Shown one piece after another: positions 23,401 to 32,659 of a stretch of DNA of 64,000 bases. The stretch covers positions 36,257,551 to 36,321,550 of the forward strand of contig NC_088304.1 of NCBI RefSeq assembly GCF_032854445.1, written 5' to 3'. Below the pieces are notes generated by a model. That model saw only the letters and a list, made by a program, of their open reading frames with translations, made no database searches and was not told where the DNA came from. The translations under genes were made by a program, and so were the position numbers. Position 1 is the first letter of the stretch, and each line of letters opens with the position of its first letter. This stretch comes from Liolophura sinensis (Eukaryota > Mollusca > Polyplacophora > Chitonida > Chitonidae).

Positions 23401-26400
23401 TCGTCGCAGCTCTGGTTTTACTGTCTATACTGTATGCCTTTAATCGTATAATTAACGAGAAATGTTAGCATCTCGATGAACAACATAACATCTCAAGAAT
23501 GGTGTAGAATCCCTTGTGTGTAGGGAAGCTGAAAATGCCCTTGTTGCATTTGTTAATGTAGCGCTGATCGGTTTTATTACACACCCAAACTGGGGGCCTC
23601 TGTGGCTCAGTCGGTTAGCGCAGCGTAATGACCCAAGAGCCTCTCGCCAATGCGATCCCCGTCAGTTAAAGTACAGCTCATGCTGGCTTCCTCCCGCTCC
23701 GGCCGAACGTGGGAAGGTCAGGAGAAAGGAGAAAAAGATTATACAACTTGAGCCCCTGTGTTACGATGGGTATTACTTTCGTTTTACTTTCCGAATTATT
23801 CGCCAAAGGCTCGTGATTCAGAAAATCAATAGAATGGAGTCTTATCCATCGTAACAGTTTTTAACCGCCACGTGCATGTACCATTTTAAAATTGAAAACA
23901 TGTCAACATTATAACATTTACAGTTATATGCGAGCCCTTACCATGAAAACCGCCTGGTGCACCAAGGAATGGGTTGTTATTTATTGTAGCATAGAATGTC
24001 TCATCTGGAATCTGGGTGCCCCTTAACCACTCCAAAAACACCTGAGTCTTCCTGTCCTCAAAAATAAACTGGACAAAGTCTCTCGAAGCAGCTATGTGAA
24101 TAGGCCCCTTCATCAGAGTAAGGTTAAACGGTGGTGGTCCCTTTTTCATTACTCGTCTCTGATCAAACCTGTTACATGAAAAATAAAATAGTCTGTTATG
24201 GCCATACACAATGGGAAAACATAGATATTCGTAAGAAAATTTGCCACGTCACCCGAGGCAATGGGTTTTGACAGTAGAACCCGAGCTTATAGACTTTAAC
24301 ATTACAAATTAGAAAAGGTGTTCTGGCTGCATTTTCCTCGCAATAATGTACACTTCCAAAATATCCATGTAAAGAGTTGTGTACTGTTACGTGTCACTGA
24401 CTAAATGCAATTTTGCTATCGAGTATGACTGATTTTACAGAGAGCTGAATATAGGCGACTCTTTTAAAGAAACAGACTATTAACCATTAGCTCCTTGCAG
24501 AACAGAGAAATCTTACTAGAAAATGCAAGAAGTTTGCTATCCATTAGATCAGCTTCTCGTTGCAGAAATACAAGTTAAAACTCATAAAACTACCGGTTTG
24601 TACAGGTATCTGAAATTTTTATTCATGAAACTGACGTATTGCCATGTTTATGTTGTCTTAGTATATTTACGAGGTCATGCCCTACACTGGTTCATCTTTA
24701 GGTGTCAAAATTTTGAAATCCCAAATAGTAACATGGGCATTACTCTTGATTGCAAGTCTGAGTGCAAGACAGCATCGAGTTTAGTACCGATGATGGGAAT
24801 TTTTTTCCTTATATAGACCAAACTTTCAAACTGCAATGCGTTTATGTTCTTATACAATATGTACGTGGAATTTTAAACACATATGAAATATTGCTTTCAT
24901 ACCAAATATATAGCAATTGGATACCTTCAGGAAAAAAAGGAGAGTTATTACACAAACGTGCTGGTCACTTATAATTAACTTTGTGAAATCTATATGTTTT
25001 TAATCGGTTAAATTTAACTTGCTCTTTCGAAGATTGTAATATCTGGAGGATATTATCCATTTACACCATGATACCACAGCTTCAGAGAATACCAATGTCA
25101 TTTTACAAGGCCTAGAACGAAATTATTGATTTACACTTAGGTTTTGTTATCTTTACTTTTCCTAAAAATGTGGCTAAAGCCAATATTAAACACTATGTGG
25201 CACAACCTGTTCCTCAGTACAACCTTTTTCATACAAGAGAATCCCAGAAAGCCTTTTTCCAAACTATTTTCACAACATTTGCAGCCAGCGAAAGGCTCTG
25301 TGGACAAGACAGAACCCACAGATTAAGGCTCATTATGCTTAATAGGTAAAGAAAACAATAAAATGAAATCAGCATCCCTGCAACAAGACCGGAGAAAACT
25401 ATATTTGCACATTGTAAGCTGGGGTTGTTAGAAACATATTTGTAACGTCACAACTTTTTCTACACCGTTCTTTGAGATATGCATAAAATTCGTTTGAACA
25501 GTTCTGAATGATTCAATGTGTATGGTTTATTGCAACATCAACAACACTTCAGCCATATTATGGTGGAAGTATGTTTAATCCACGAAGTAGTGAATGGTTT
25601 TAGTTGTCGTAATAAGTACATTCAATCCCAAATAAAATAAACCCTTAAAACCAGTTAACCAGAACTTAAACATTGATTAAAATAAAAAAAAAAACACAAC
25701 ATTTTATGATAAATGCATAATCTGGAAAGACCAGGATAATAGCCCTGGCCTACACCAAGAAGATAGAAGAAGAGGATTGAAAACAGAGAGAACTCGCTAT
25801 TCTAATACAGTTATCGGGAGACACAGGAGCTATCTCATCCAGCTTGAGGTTAGCCGCCACAATAAGCTCCCATACATGAAGACAAAAGGAAGGATTCTTA
25901 TTAGGACTTTTACTAAAATTACCTACATATTATGGGTTGAAAACACAGTCGTTCGTTAAATCAACTTTAAATTTTATAGCACATTGAAGGCTGATCTTTA
26001 CACGCCTGATATAAAATGAATCCATGTTTCGAAACGGACGTTCATATACCACCTGTCAACCAATATGGTCAACAAACTACATATTGTTCAGCAAACCACC
26101 AAAGTCCCAAGAAAGTAATTAAAGCACAAAATCAGGACGGAAAATTAAGTCATGAAAAGGGAAGCAGTCAACAGTTTTCAGTGATGCTAGAAAGACGCAA
26201 GGGATGTAGCAGACGAAGGAGTGAAATCAGTATTCATATTGCGCGCCATAGTAGAAAATAAGTTGTCGATAATGAAATATTTATCTTAGTTGCAACTGTT
26301 CCTATATCCAACGTGTTGATCTAACACGATGAATATATGCACGAAGACGCGAGTTAAGCAGGACACAACCATGAAGCAGAGCGCCAGAGATTCTCGACCT

Positions 26401-29400
26401 TCAGTTATTACGTACAAGAGAATTATACTGATTGTAAGAAACTTGGAGTGAAGGTGATCGATGCAATAATGTTAACCGACTAACTTTTGCGGCAATAACT
26501 TGAGACGCTGATAGAAATCGTCAAGCAACACACAGGATCTAACAATATATATGGGAGATATGTACACGCCATATCGATGTATTGGTTCCAAGCAAGGTTG
26601 ATCGAAACTATACTCTTTGTCGTAAAGTCTGCGATGGCGAAAAACTGGCTCACTGTTTACGTGTGAACATTTGCCAACTATCTTACTATCGTTCGAGAAC
26701 TGATTTTGCTCCCTGTGTTGTACATCTTTTACTTTTCTTGTACAAATATAAGTCCAGAGAAGCTAAACCATCTGGAAAGTGTGGTTTACTTAAAATCCAA
26801 AGAGATTGAATACATATTTTTCACATCCTTTGTTATATATGGATTGCTTAAAGCTAACAGATTATCAATATACCGTATACTAATTGAGGAAGATCGGACC
26901 TGGTGATGATTACTGAATAATAGTTTTTGCATATAGTCGTATTCATACGAGAACAGGTATAGTTCAGCCAAAATAAAATATGCACTGTTGATATATGATT
27001 TCTCCGAATTTCACATAGATGTGAAACTCGATGAACGAGGAAACATCCCATGAATAGTAATCCTTGTATGTCGTGGAACTAAAGAAGGTTTTGTTGCTTT
27101 TGACGTTAATGTAGTGGTGACCAGTTTTATTAAACACCTATACTATTAGTGAAGAAGTTCAATTAAATCTGCGTGATGAATTGTTGTATAGAGAGTTGAG
27201 AAATCCCAAGTAGATGTGTCCTTGTACGGCACATGTCTTTGAACGTCTAGGTCTTCTCTCAGAAGTTTAGAGCGCTAAGTATCCACCTACAGTTGACGCC
27301 TAAAAGTTTGGCAATTGCAGAACTAAAATTCCAGTAGTGCTTTCGTTAAGAAAGCAGATACAATACTGATGGTACAGCTTTTCTATCCCGCAATAAAGCG
27401 AGCTCTGTATGGGAATTTATGCTTTTTGTTCCCTTTGGTGTACATCCATTAACGTTGTGGTGCATGTATGTTGGTGTTATGGAAACGCACAGGTATTCTC
27501 TGTTAAGAAAGGACTTACGTTTTTTAAATAGTTCCTCCAGAGTATATGTCGTTATGGAATACGTTGATGTTGCGACTGCGGTGATATTAAACCCCTCCAC
27601 AAGAACCTGACAGCAATAATTCTTGCAGACAAATATACTATTACAAGGAGCTTTGTCCACAAAAGAGAAAAGAGAAACGTATTTTCTCTGACGGTATCTT
27701 TCGCATAGCAGGATTCTTCAGGCATTGTTTGGCTGTCACATGAGCTCGCGCGGAGTATCAAGAACTGAAGGTTCTACCGCCGGCCGTTTGGATCATATTT
27801 TTGGCAAAGTTTCCATGCGCCGAAAGGAGGATTTTGTTATTGGCGCTCATATTTACGTTTCTCGGTTCTCTGTTCTTCGGACCCCTTCAGGGGGCGTGGC
27901 TCCCCAAGAAAACCGTCTATATTTATTAACTGTGGTATCATTCAGGAGGCGTGGCTCCCCAAGAAAACCATCTATATTTATTAACTGTGGTATCATTCAG
28001 GGGGCGTGGCTCCCCAAGAAAACCATCTATATTTATTAACTGTGGTATCATTCAGGGGGCGTGGCTCCCCAAGAAAACCATCTATATTTATTAACTGTGG
28101 TATCATTCAGAGCGTGTGGATCCCCAAGAAAACCATTTCTATGTAGTAAATGTGGTGACACATGAATTGGGAATAAAACAATGAACTGGAACTATAACAT
28201 GAATGATGTTCAAGTCATGTGTGCAATTGTAGAGGAAGATGACAGTACTTCTTGCAGCGCTTGACGAAAAACTTGAAGAAAACCACATTGGGTATGAGAC
28301 AGTGAAATGTTGGTTTCAAGAAGCCAAACAAATCTCACATTTATCATCCGTTTCACAGTCTTACAGACAACTGGTAAGAGCAGTTGGACAATAATTAGGC
28401 ATATCAGTATGAACCCTATGAGAGAGCGATAGCTCTACTCCATGGTATTTCTGTAGGTGTGGGTGGAGGAAAGGGGGTATGATACTCATTCTGGGTAGAT
28501 GGTGTGGAGTAGGGTATGCTTTCCCTTTGGGGGGCGGGGCGGGTCCTGTTTCCCTAGGGTTTAGGTGTAATCCTTACCGGTTTTGCGAAACGGGAGGGGA
28601 TATAATGCTCAATCTGGGTGGGTGGTCTGGAGTAAGGTATGTTGTCCATTGAGGTAGGGGCTTGTGCTGTTCCCCTGGGGTTTTAGGCGTAATCCTTACC
28701 GTTTTTGCGAACCGGGATAATATGCGCCTTGTTCCATGACGTTGATAAATTACCAGTTATCAGAATATTAAGTACGCAGAAAAGCAGAAATTTCAAAGGC
28801 CACCGTCCGCGAATGGGTGCAGATTTGATCATGGCTGTTATGTTGTGGCAAGTATAGTGGCGCGTACCCCGAAATGCGAATGTCGCTTATTCTTTTAACA
28901 GTTACACAGTGAACAATAAATTACATTCTGTTATATGCACACTGATTTTTTTATACAAGGAACAGAAGAATAGCAATTTTCATAATAGCTTAATCCACCG
29001 TGTATCCATGCCTCTTTTCTATGTATTCTACCCATTGATTTATTATCTCCATGTATGAAAACTCTATCGATCGACGTGGGAAATATTCTAATGATACCAC
29101 AACACAACCTAACACTAAATACAATACATGACACTTGAAACTGGGCTTTAAATATGTGCTGAGGCTGTAAAGGCCGCTGATAGCGTTTGCGTTCTTCATC
29201 GGCTGAATGCATGAAGAGAGCAATCAGGCTATTCTGAAAGTTGTTACTCTTCTCTCCCTGGTATACGAAAATCGTTAGGGGGTAACAGTATGGTATTGTG
29301 GTGAATGTGGTGACGAAATCCACTGTTAAGTGTCGTTAACATACATGTATCGCTTGTAGAGATGTTTAAAACGCTCACTCGTTGCATCTGTTTTGCCTTT

Positions 29401-31405
29401 CATTAAACGACATAGCCAGTTTCAATCCAGCTCTCACTCTTTCGGCTGCGACTTTAAACCAGGAGCTCACACTTAATCACAGTCATATGAATGAAAAATG
29501 CTGAGTATAGCGTTAAACAAGCACCAGTCAAATTAATAAACACGTTATTTAGAACTGTCCAACTATCAACCATTTCACCGGCCAATATTCGAATTCGCTC
29601 AACAGCAAAAGGAGTTTATATCATAACGTTAAATGATTCTGGAGTATATTATATAGGTACCAGTTTGTGGAGTCTCTACGAACAGCATTGCTTTCCCATG
29701 TGTTTCTGTTTTTATAGGTAGATTGTGTGCATTTACACTTGGCAATGTTGTCTTACAATTAAATCAATTCTCAACACCAGTTGGACGCTGTCATAATACA
29801 CATTTTATGATAATGCAACTTGCGCAATTTTCCAATCCACCCGGCCTTATTCCACTTCTTAAACCTACCCTTAGGTAAGCCCCACTCACTCCAGCAAATC
29901 TGGCGCTGGTATGTTACTTCATCTCCAGGTATTGAACCGTCTAATTTCAGTAATAACGTTTTCCACAATTTTGTTTCACACAAGCTATATGCGCACACCA
30001 TCCCTGGTATAACCGCAAAGATATACCTGAAATATTGTTTCATCTAGCTTTTCCCGCTTTTAATAATTCGGGACCATATACTTAAGAGCTGCGAATCACC
30101 ATTCACTTAATAATAATTATAAAGCGGGGGTCAGTTTCTCGCTACAAGGCAATATTAGACAAGGCAACCCTTGGCATTGCTTTCATGTTATTGTTTGTTA
30201 AAGGTTACATGAATCGGCTTGTGTTAAAATCTTAATATGGAGTTTAGGACTTCTCCTAATATACAAACGTACAACAAAAGGCTTGTCAGACTTTAAAATA
30301 TGCGAGTAAAAATTTCTTGAAACTAGATTTTTCCATTCAATCAGCCTGCAGTTGTCAAGAAATTTTTTGGGGACGAAAATCCAAATTGAGGGGCGCTCAT
30401 CTGGTCCCGGGTTTCCGGTCTGTTAATCGATGACGTCGTTTCCGAAACATGACGGAAAACATGCATAAAACAAAATTTAGTTTTTATCTTTTTTGCCACA
30501 ACTTCAAAACCACAGCTCATGCTGTACATATCCTTTTTATGCTTCCACAAAACACAGCAAGTAATTTCAGACAAGTGACAATTACCAAAACTTCTGTTTG
30601 CTTTTATGAAACCGCCAATTCAGAGACTGTAGCCTCTCATACAAAACATGGTAGTATTAGTTTTCAGTACTTACTTTCCGGAAGTCCCTCTGATATCGTT
30701 GGCCCCTTTATATGCCGTGAGAATTTCGACCAATTCTTTGTTCGTTTTCAGCGGAAACTCTTGTCCTGTCAAATTGATGAAGTACCTCCACTTAAACCTC
30801 AGCAGATCTTTCATACAGATTAGGTCGGCTTCAAGGACAGAAAAAGAACCCCAGCTCACTGCCACTGAGCGAGACGACAGAAACACATTAGGAAAACAGG
30901 TTAATAAAGTCCTTAATGACTGATGAAAGTCATTCCCCGATTCCGCATCGGCGTGAACGCAGTAAACGTTTTGAGGGCGGTATATTGCCCTCAAAAGCCT
31001 CTCAAATCTGTCCAATTCCGTGTAAATGATAATTCCAAAAGCGATTGGAAAGTCTCTCTCCTCGTCCGTTAAACTAGAGGTAATATAGCCTCGACTGGCC
31101 AGAAAATAATAACATGACTCTGTTGCACAAGACAGAAATGATTCTAGTTTGCCTTTATAAACGTCAGTGTAGTGTGCAATCTTCTCCAACGCTCTAGATA
31201 TCTCGGAAGAATTATTTTCCACAATCGCCGAACAGTTAATGCCTTTCACAGTAAACTGGGATTTCGTTGGCACAGATCTCTTATTAGGTACATTATGTAG
31301 AGATGTTAAATTTCCTTGAAAACTGCTAATATACATGGTAAATATGATTTCCAGAACAGCAAGCCCAAATAGAAGCATGACTAATTCCACAGCTCTGCAA
31401 TACAT
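14150..31405 (-). CDS. GCNT: Core-2/I-branching beta-1,6-GlcNAc transferase (GCNT family), whole gene
   Basis: Three exons (31405-30675, 24168-23942, 14445-14150) join in phase to 1254 nt, or 417 residues, close to vertebrate GCNT1 (about 428). It is a type II Golgi protein: a short cytosolic tail, one membrane anchor at about residues 7-27, then the luminal enzyme. 'DFPIAFGIIIY', 'LLRAIYRPQNVYCVHAD' and 'FKWRYFINLTGQEFP' mark the GT14 fold. 'IPDETFYATI' (residues 297-306) holds the Glu at 300 that corresponds to the catalytic base of mouse C2GnT. 'CIFNVGDLP' and the nearby Cys close the domain. Exactly nine luminal cysteines are present (58, 93, 98, 149, 170, 197, 342, 351, 383), the family number. 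Sequons lie at N32, N57 and N64/N65. The family adds GlcNAc in beta-1,6 linkage to Gal/GalNAc on O-glycans; which branch this enzyme makes is not known. Introns of 6.5 and 9.5 kb are packed with repeats. Confidence 0.9.
14698..14895 (+). mobile_element. SINE-A copy in GCNT intron 2 side
   Basis: Has 'gagtttaagtccagctcatgctg' box-B region (in parts), the body blocks and an AT-rich tail. It contains a small local duplication 'ggtcgttcggtcg'. It lies 250 bases inside intron 2, antisense to the gene. Confidence 0.75.
14896..16331. other. GCNT intron 2, unassigned part
   Basis: No exon or domain recognised. The right-hand part, towards 16.3 kb, may be the 5' region of the RT element that follows. 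The short frame at 15122-15307 is without similarity I can name. Confidence 0.35.
16332..17690 (+). pseudogene. Reverse transcriptase, Penelope-related, frame-shifted
   Basis: An N-terminal piece (16332-16468, 'DLINLPRIFNEPDVR') ends at a stop and is followed by the longest frame (16387-17331, 314 codons) and then another (17138-17671). RT blocks in order are 'YWIPKMHKFPYKARFIAGS', 'GVNCMWI', 'WDFSTLYTTIPRKDL', 'QQCIGIPMDTSCAPLLAGL', 'RYIDDLLALNN' (catalytic Asp pair), 'SYLDLYL' and 'YDKRDNFNFDIV'. Family members normally have Gly in the 'GIPMG' turn, and here it is Asp. The frame changes at about 17220-17240 with loss of the segment before 'FGDTIYQ', and the protein stops right after 'PAYGV' where other copies run on. 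It is a dead copy. Confidence 0.7.
16332..18400 (+). mobile_element. Penelope-like retroelement, main copy (P-a)
   Basis: Carries RT coding sequence (16332-17690) and a 3' non-coding region to about 18400. The 3' region has three spaced 'atagatggcgc'-type motifs (about 17765-17890). It recurs in inverted orientation at 47605-48345, and parts recur elsewhere, which defines it as a repeat family. No GIY-YIG endonuclease domain is visible. The class is assigned from RT motifs by memory and needs a search. The element sits in GCNT intron 2, antisense to the gene. Confidence 0.65.
18408..19231. repeat. 65-bp minisatellite, about 13 copies
   Basis: The anchor 'ttattggttt' recurs every 65 bases from 18421 to 19201. 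Two spellings of the segment before it ('gacacatc/g' and 'gacaaatc') alternate in the middle copies, suggesting a 130-base higher-order unit. The last five copies share 'tagcacatacaagtg', a local homogenised block. It lies in GCNT intron 2. Confidence 0.95.
19232..19488. repeat. 42-bp minisatellite, left part (about 6 copies)
   Basis: The anchor 'acttgtgcctcatctgca' recurs every 42 bases (19239 to 19449). Because 42 is a multiple of three, long open frames appear on both strands (a 14-residue repeat). These are by-products, not proteins. It abuts the 65-bp array directly. Confidence 0.95.
19489..21026 (+). mobile_element. Tc1/mariner transposon, complete, 1538 bp
   Basis: Terminal inverted repeats match over 25 bases. 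They begin 'tactatccaaaaaaagaaac' at 19489 and end as its complement at 21026. TA is duplicated on each side (19487-19488, 21027-21028). Removing the element plus one TA restores the 42-bp repeat unit exactly ('gatataattataacttg'), so the ends are certain. One transposase frame lies between. The insertion is in GCNT intron 2, antisense to the gene. Confidence 0.95.
19823..20830 (+). CDS. Tc1-like DD34E transposase, open but second Asp is Glu
   Basis: 335 residues, full family length, no internal stop. N-terminal paired-like helix-turn-helix modules (about 5-45 and 65-110) are joined by 'RRRPGRPRV' (AT-hook/GRPR, about 52-60) and bind the inverted repeats. The catalytic core has 'WFSDESRF' with Asp149, 'FGGGSVMMW', 'QQENARPHMA' with Glu237 where the family has Asp, and 'SPDLNPIEHLW' with Glu272. 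Residues 237 and 272 are separated by 34, so the spacing is DD34E and only the second Asp is changed. Asp-to-Glu at this site normally stops metal-dependent cleavage, so this copy is predicted to be inactive or weak despite its open frame. The start at 19823 gives the usual 'MPRL' N-terminus. Confidence 0.93.
   Translation: MPRLDTVTRNIAIGRLQAGESQSSISRRLHVSQSTISRLAARYNNTGTTNDRRRPGRPRVTTAAQDRYIRVLHLRDRCATAESTAASIPGLRRISGQTVRNRLREHGLRARRPYVGIVLRPHHRANRLRWCNNVTAWNLRNWRRIWFSDESRFLLQRRDGRNRVYRRAHERYAPNCVRQVDRFGGGSVMMWAAISYTGRTNLVHVQGNLTAVRYRDSILQPHLLPVIDVQRELFQQENARPHMARVTRDFLAENNVNVLPWPSRSPDLNPIEHLWDELDRRLRQRQPQSQTLQEQAACLQEEWQNIPQASIQRLIQSMTRRVRTVICARGGHNRY
21027..21198. repeat. 42-bp minisatellite, right part (about 4 copies)
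   Basis: Continuation of the array at 19232-19488 after the Tc1 insertion, with anchors at 21031, 21073, 21115 and 21157. The last unit degrades into unique sequence. Confidence 0.95.
21199..21689. other. GCNT intron 2, unassigned
   Basis: No repeat family or exon recognised. Confidence 0.3.
21690..22560 (-). mobile_element. Penelope-like element copy P-b, decayed
   Basis: The minus strand carries 3' non-coding sequence like 18020-18110 (around 21840-21960) and eroded RT sequence. About 22460-22560 corresponds to the 'GIPMG-CAP-LYLFSYEYDYM' block. No long frame survives. It joins the R1 repeats at about 22560. Confidence 0.55.
22560..23460 (+). repeat. R1 repeat cluster (about 3 partial tandem copies)
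   Basis: R1 is a repeat family defined here by ordered blocks: 'tctgctggtggactaag', 'cctggtacctttgcattg', 'gaccagtgacgtct', 'gccatggtgctagggg', 'cagttagaataaaac', 'cactgtcgtcgctgctctgg', 'ttttactctctatgctgta'. Three copies follow each other here. In the first, the 48-base block around 'ggttttactctccatgctg' is itself triplicated at 22650-22775. Coding capacity is not evident and termini are unclear. Confidence 0.65.
23592..23722 (+). mobile_element. SINE-A copy, intact head, 3'-truncated
   Basis: Starts with the best-preserved tRNA-like head in the window ('gcctctgtggctcagtcgg', 'ttagcgcagcgtaatgacc') but stops at 23722, before the 3' body and tail. It lies 220 bases downstream of GCNT exon 2 in intron 2. 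Confidence 0.75.
23942..24168 (-). CDS. GCNT: GCNT exon 2 (residues 245-319)
   Basis: 227 nt between 'ttcatgtaacag|g' and 'ttcatg|gtaagg'. The one-base completion of Lys244 and the single base left at the end both match the neighbouring exons. It encodes 'GPPPFNLTLMKG', 'ASRDFVQFIF' and the 'PDE' active-site segment. The piece reads straight onto exon 1 at the protein level, as in vertebrate GCNTs. Confidence 0.9.
24169..26270. other. GCNT intron 1, 3' part
   Basis: No exon between the two coding exons is required by the protein. The stretch 26010-26240 resembles 45290-45420 ('aaagcacaaaa-aggacgg', 'acagt-ttcagtgat', 'aaagacgcaa'), so it is a dispersed repeat, possibly the 5' part of the P element. 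The rest is unassigned AT-rich sequence. Confidence 0.4.
26280..27790 (-). mobile_element. Penelope-like element copy P-c, most of the RT, broken
   Basis: The minus strand covers the RT from the N-terminal 'NSIFVCKNYCCQVLV' and 'STYSITTYTLEELFKK' (27660-27480), through 'STWDFSTL' (about 27200), to 'AELYLFSYEYDYMQKLL' and 'RYIDNLLALSN' (26971-26786). The catalytic DD is DN. Then comes the 3' region (26600-26280). An R1 fragment lies at 26640-26735. Several frame breaks. Confidence 0.6.
27885..28145. repeat. 55-bp minisatellite, 5 copies
   Basis: 'gtggctccccaagaaaacc' recurs at 27896, 27951, 28006, 28061 and (as 'gtggatcccc') 28116, a period of 55. The middle copies are almost identical. It lies in GCNT intron 1. 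Confidence 0.95.
28473..28717. repeat. Tandem duplication, unit about 122 bp, G-rich
   Basis: Two diverged copies (28473-28596, 28597-28717) share 'atactcattctggg', 'ggagtagggtatg', 'gtgtaatccttaccg' and 'tttgcgaaacggga'. One strand is strongly G-rich. Confidence 0.8.
28718..30672. other. GCNT intron 1, 5' part
   Basis: No gene or named repeat. The frame at 29771-30043 (minus) includes a box-B-like 'ggttcaatacctgg', possibly a decayed SINE head. Confidence 0.3.
30675..31405 (-). CDS. GCNT: GCNT exon 1 (residues 1-244, first coding exon)
   Basis: Starts at ATG 31405-31403, with the membrane anchor right behind it, which fits a type II protein. It ends in 'ggaaa|gtaagt', a consensus donor (GT at 30674-30673), leaving two bases of a Lys codon. 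It carries the stem, the first six luminal cysteines and the donor-binding half of the enzyme. A non-coding 5' exon may exist to the right. Confidence 0.9.
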
Positions 31406-31800
31406 AATGTGAGAATAAAATATAGCTTCAAGGGGTGTAGGATATCTGATTGCATATAAGGATAGACACGCCGTCTTTATATAGATGCGGCAGAAAGGAA
31501 GTATCTGTCAATGAAAGTAAATACATTTGTCAAGATCGATTCCTGGCCGCATTGAAAAACAAATATCGACACAAAGCGCGGCCGTCTGTCCATAATGTAT
31601 ATTGTACACGTCGCACATTGTGGTCGTTGATGTAAATACATAACTCATCGTTGAAACTTGTACTACAAGTAAAAAATACAGGCGACAGCTACGTATATAC
31701 ACATAGGTGTTTCACTATTGATAATGCTTTGATGCTGCACATCGCGTCTGCACTAATGAAAACAAAAATCATGTTACAAACACAAAGCCGCACGCTTCGA
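31406..31800. promoter_or_regulatory. Region upstream of GCNT coding start
   Basis: The transcript start must lie here or further right, but no TATA box or initiator is convincing and no 5' exon can be fixed. Confidence 0.25.
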
Positions 31801-31804
31801 TGAA

Positions 31805-31945
31805 AGGGTGTTGAAAGGGCGTAAAGTACTGGAAAACACCCTTTGCAAAAATATATACACCCTTTAAGGGATTATTAGGGTGTCAAAAGGGTTAAACCCC
31901 CCAAAAAGGGTGTATGTCCAAGTTAGGGTGTTCAAAGGGTAATCG
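31805..31945. repeat. Cluster of AGGGTGT motifs in both orientations
   Basis: At least six copies of 'aaagggtgt', 'agggtgtt' or their complement 'acaccctt' lie within 140 bases, arranged as imperfect hairpins. It is next to an AT microsatellite and looks like a small MITE or simple repeat. Confidence 0.5.
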
Positions 31946-31950
31946 TGCTG

Positions 31951-31953
<3 letters not shown>

Positions 31954-32023
<70 letters not shown>
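31954..32023. repeat. (AT)35 microsatellite
   Basis: Seventy bases of pure alternating AT. Frames reading Tyr-Ile repeats through it are artefacts. Confidence 0.98.
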
Positions 32024-32027
<4 letters not shown>

Positions 32028-32659
32028 CTGGTGACGGAAGTAGGAAGCCCACGCTTCTCGGTAAGCTGTATTGGCAGACAAGCTAGTGTCATGATCAGTT
32101 GAAGGCAATACATTAATTGAGCGCAGACCTGTTAACAATGAGACCCTGCGTTCAAACCCGGCTCTCGCCAGCATAGCACCCATTTCAGATAAATAAACAA
32201 GTATCTTTAAACCTGGAGAAGATCCATTCAAATGCTGATGAAGAAAATCGAATAATAAAAATTCAATAGATACAATTCATCTCTGTGGATTTTATTTGGA
32301 ACAAGAATAAGCCCTTAAAAACACACCGACTATTCCATGATAACGTAATCCAAGTACCATTGTACATGCATGATATGTACATATGTATAACTGTTTTGCA
32401 CATGATTCTAAAGCATAGTACATGTGTAAAATAGTTTTCATCCTTTCATTTTATGTTAAAACGAATTACACATGACATCCATTCATTTTCTCATGATGAC
32501 AAATCATTCTAATGGACACAACTGTACAAACGGTTAATACATACTATAGTAATGCGATGTTCTTACGCCCTCACGCCATATTTCAAGGGGACAAGAAACC
32601 TTTCATTATTATCTTCATAAATTTACAGACCTGTACGCCAGATTTACTTACCATGATCA

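Noticed and set aside
23516-23854. 112-codon ORF between GCNT exons
   Set aside because: It reads through a SINE-A head; no motif.
31864-32231. Tyr-Ile repeat proteins
   Set aside because: They are translations of the (AT) microsatellite.
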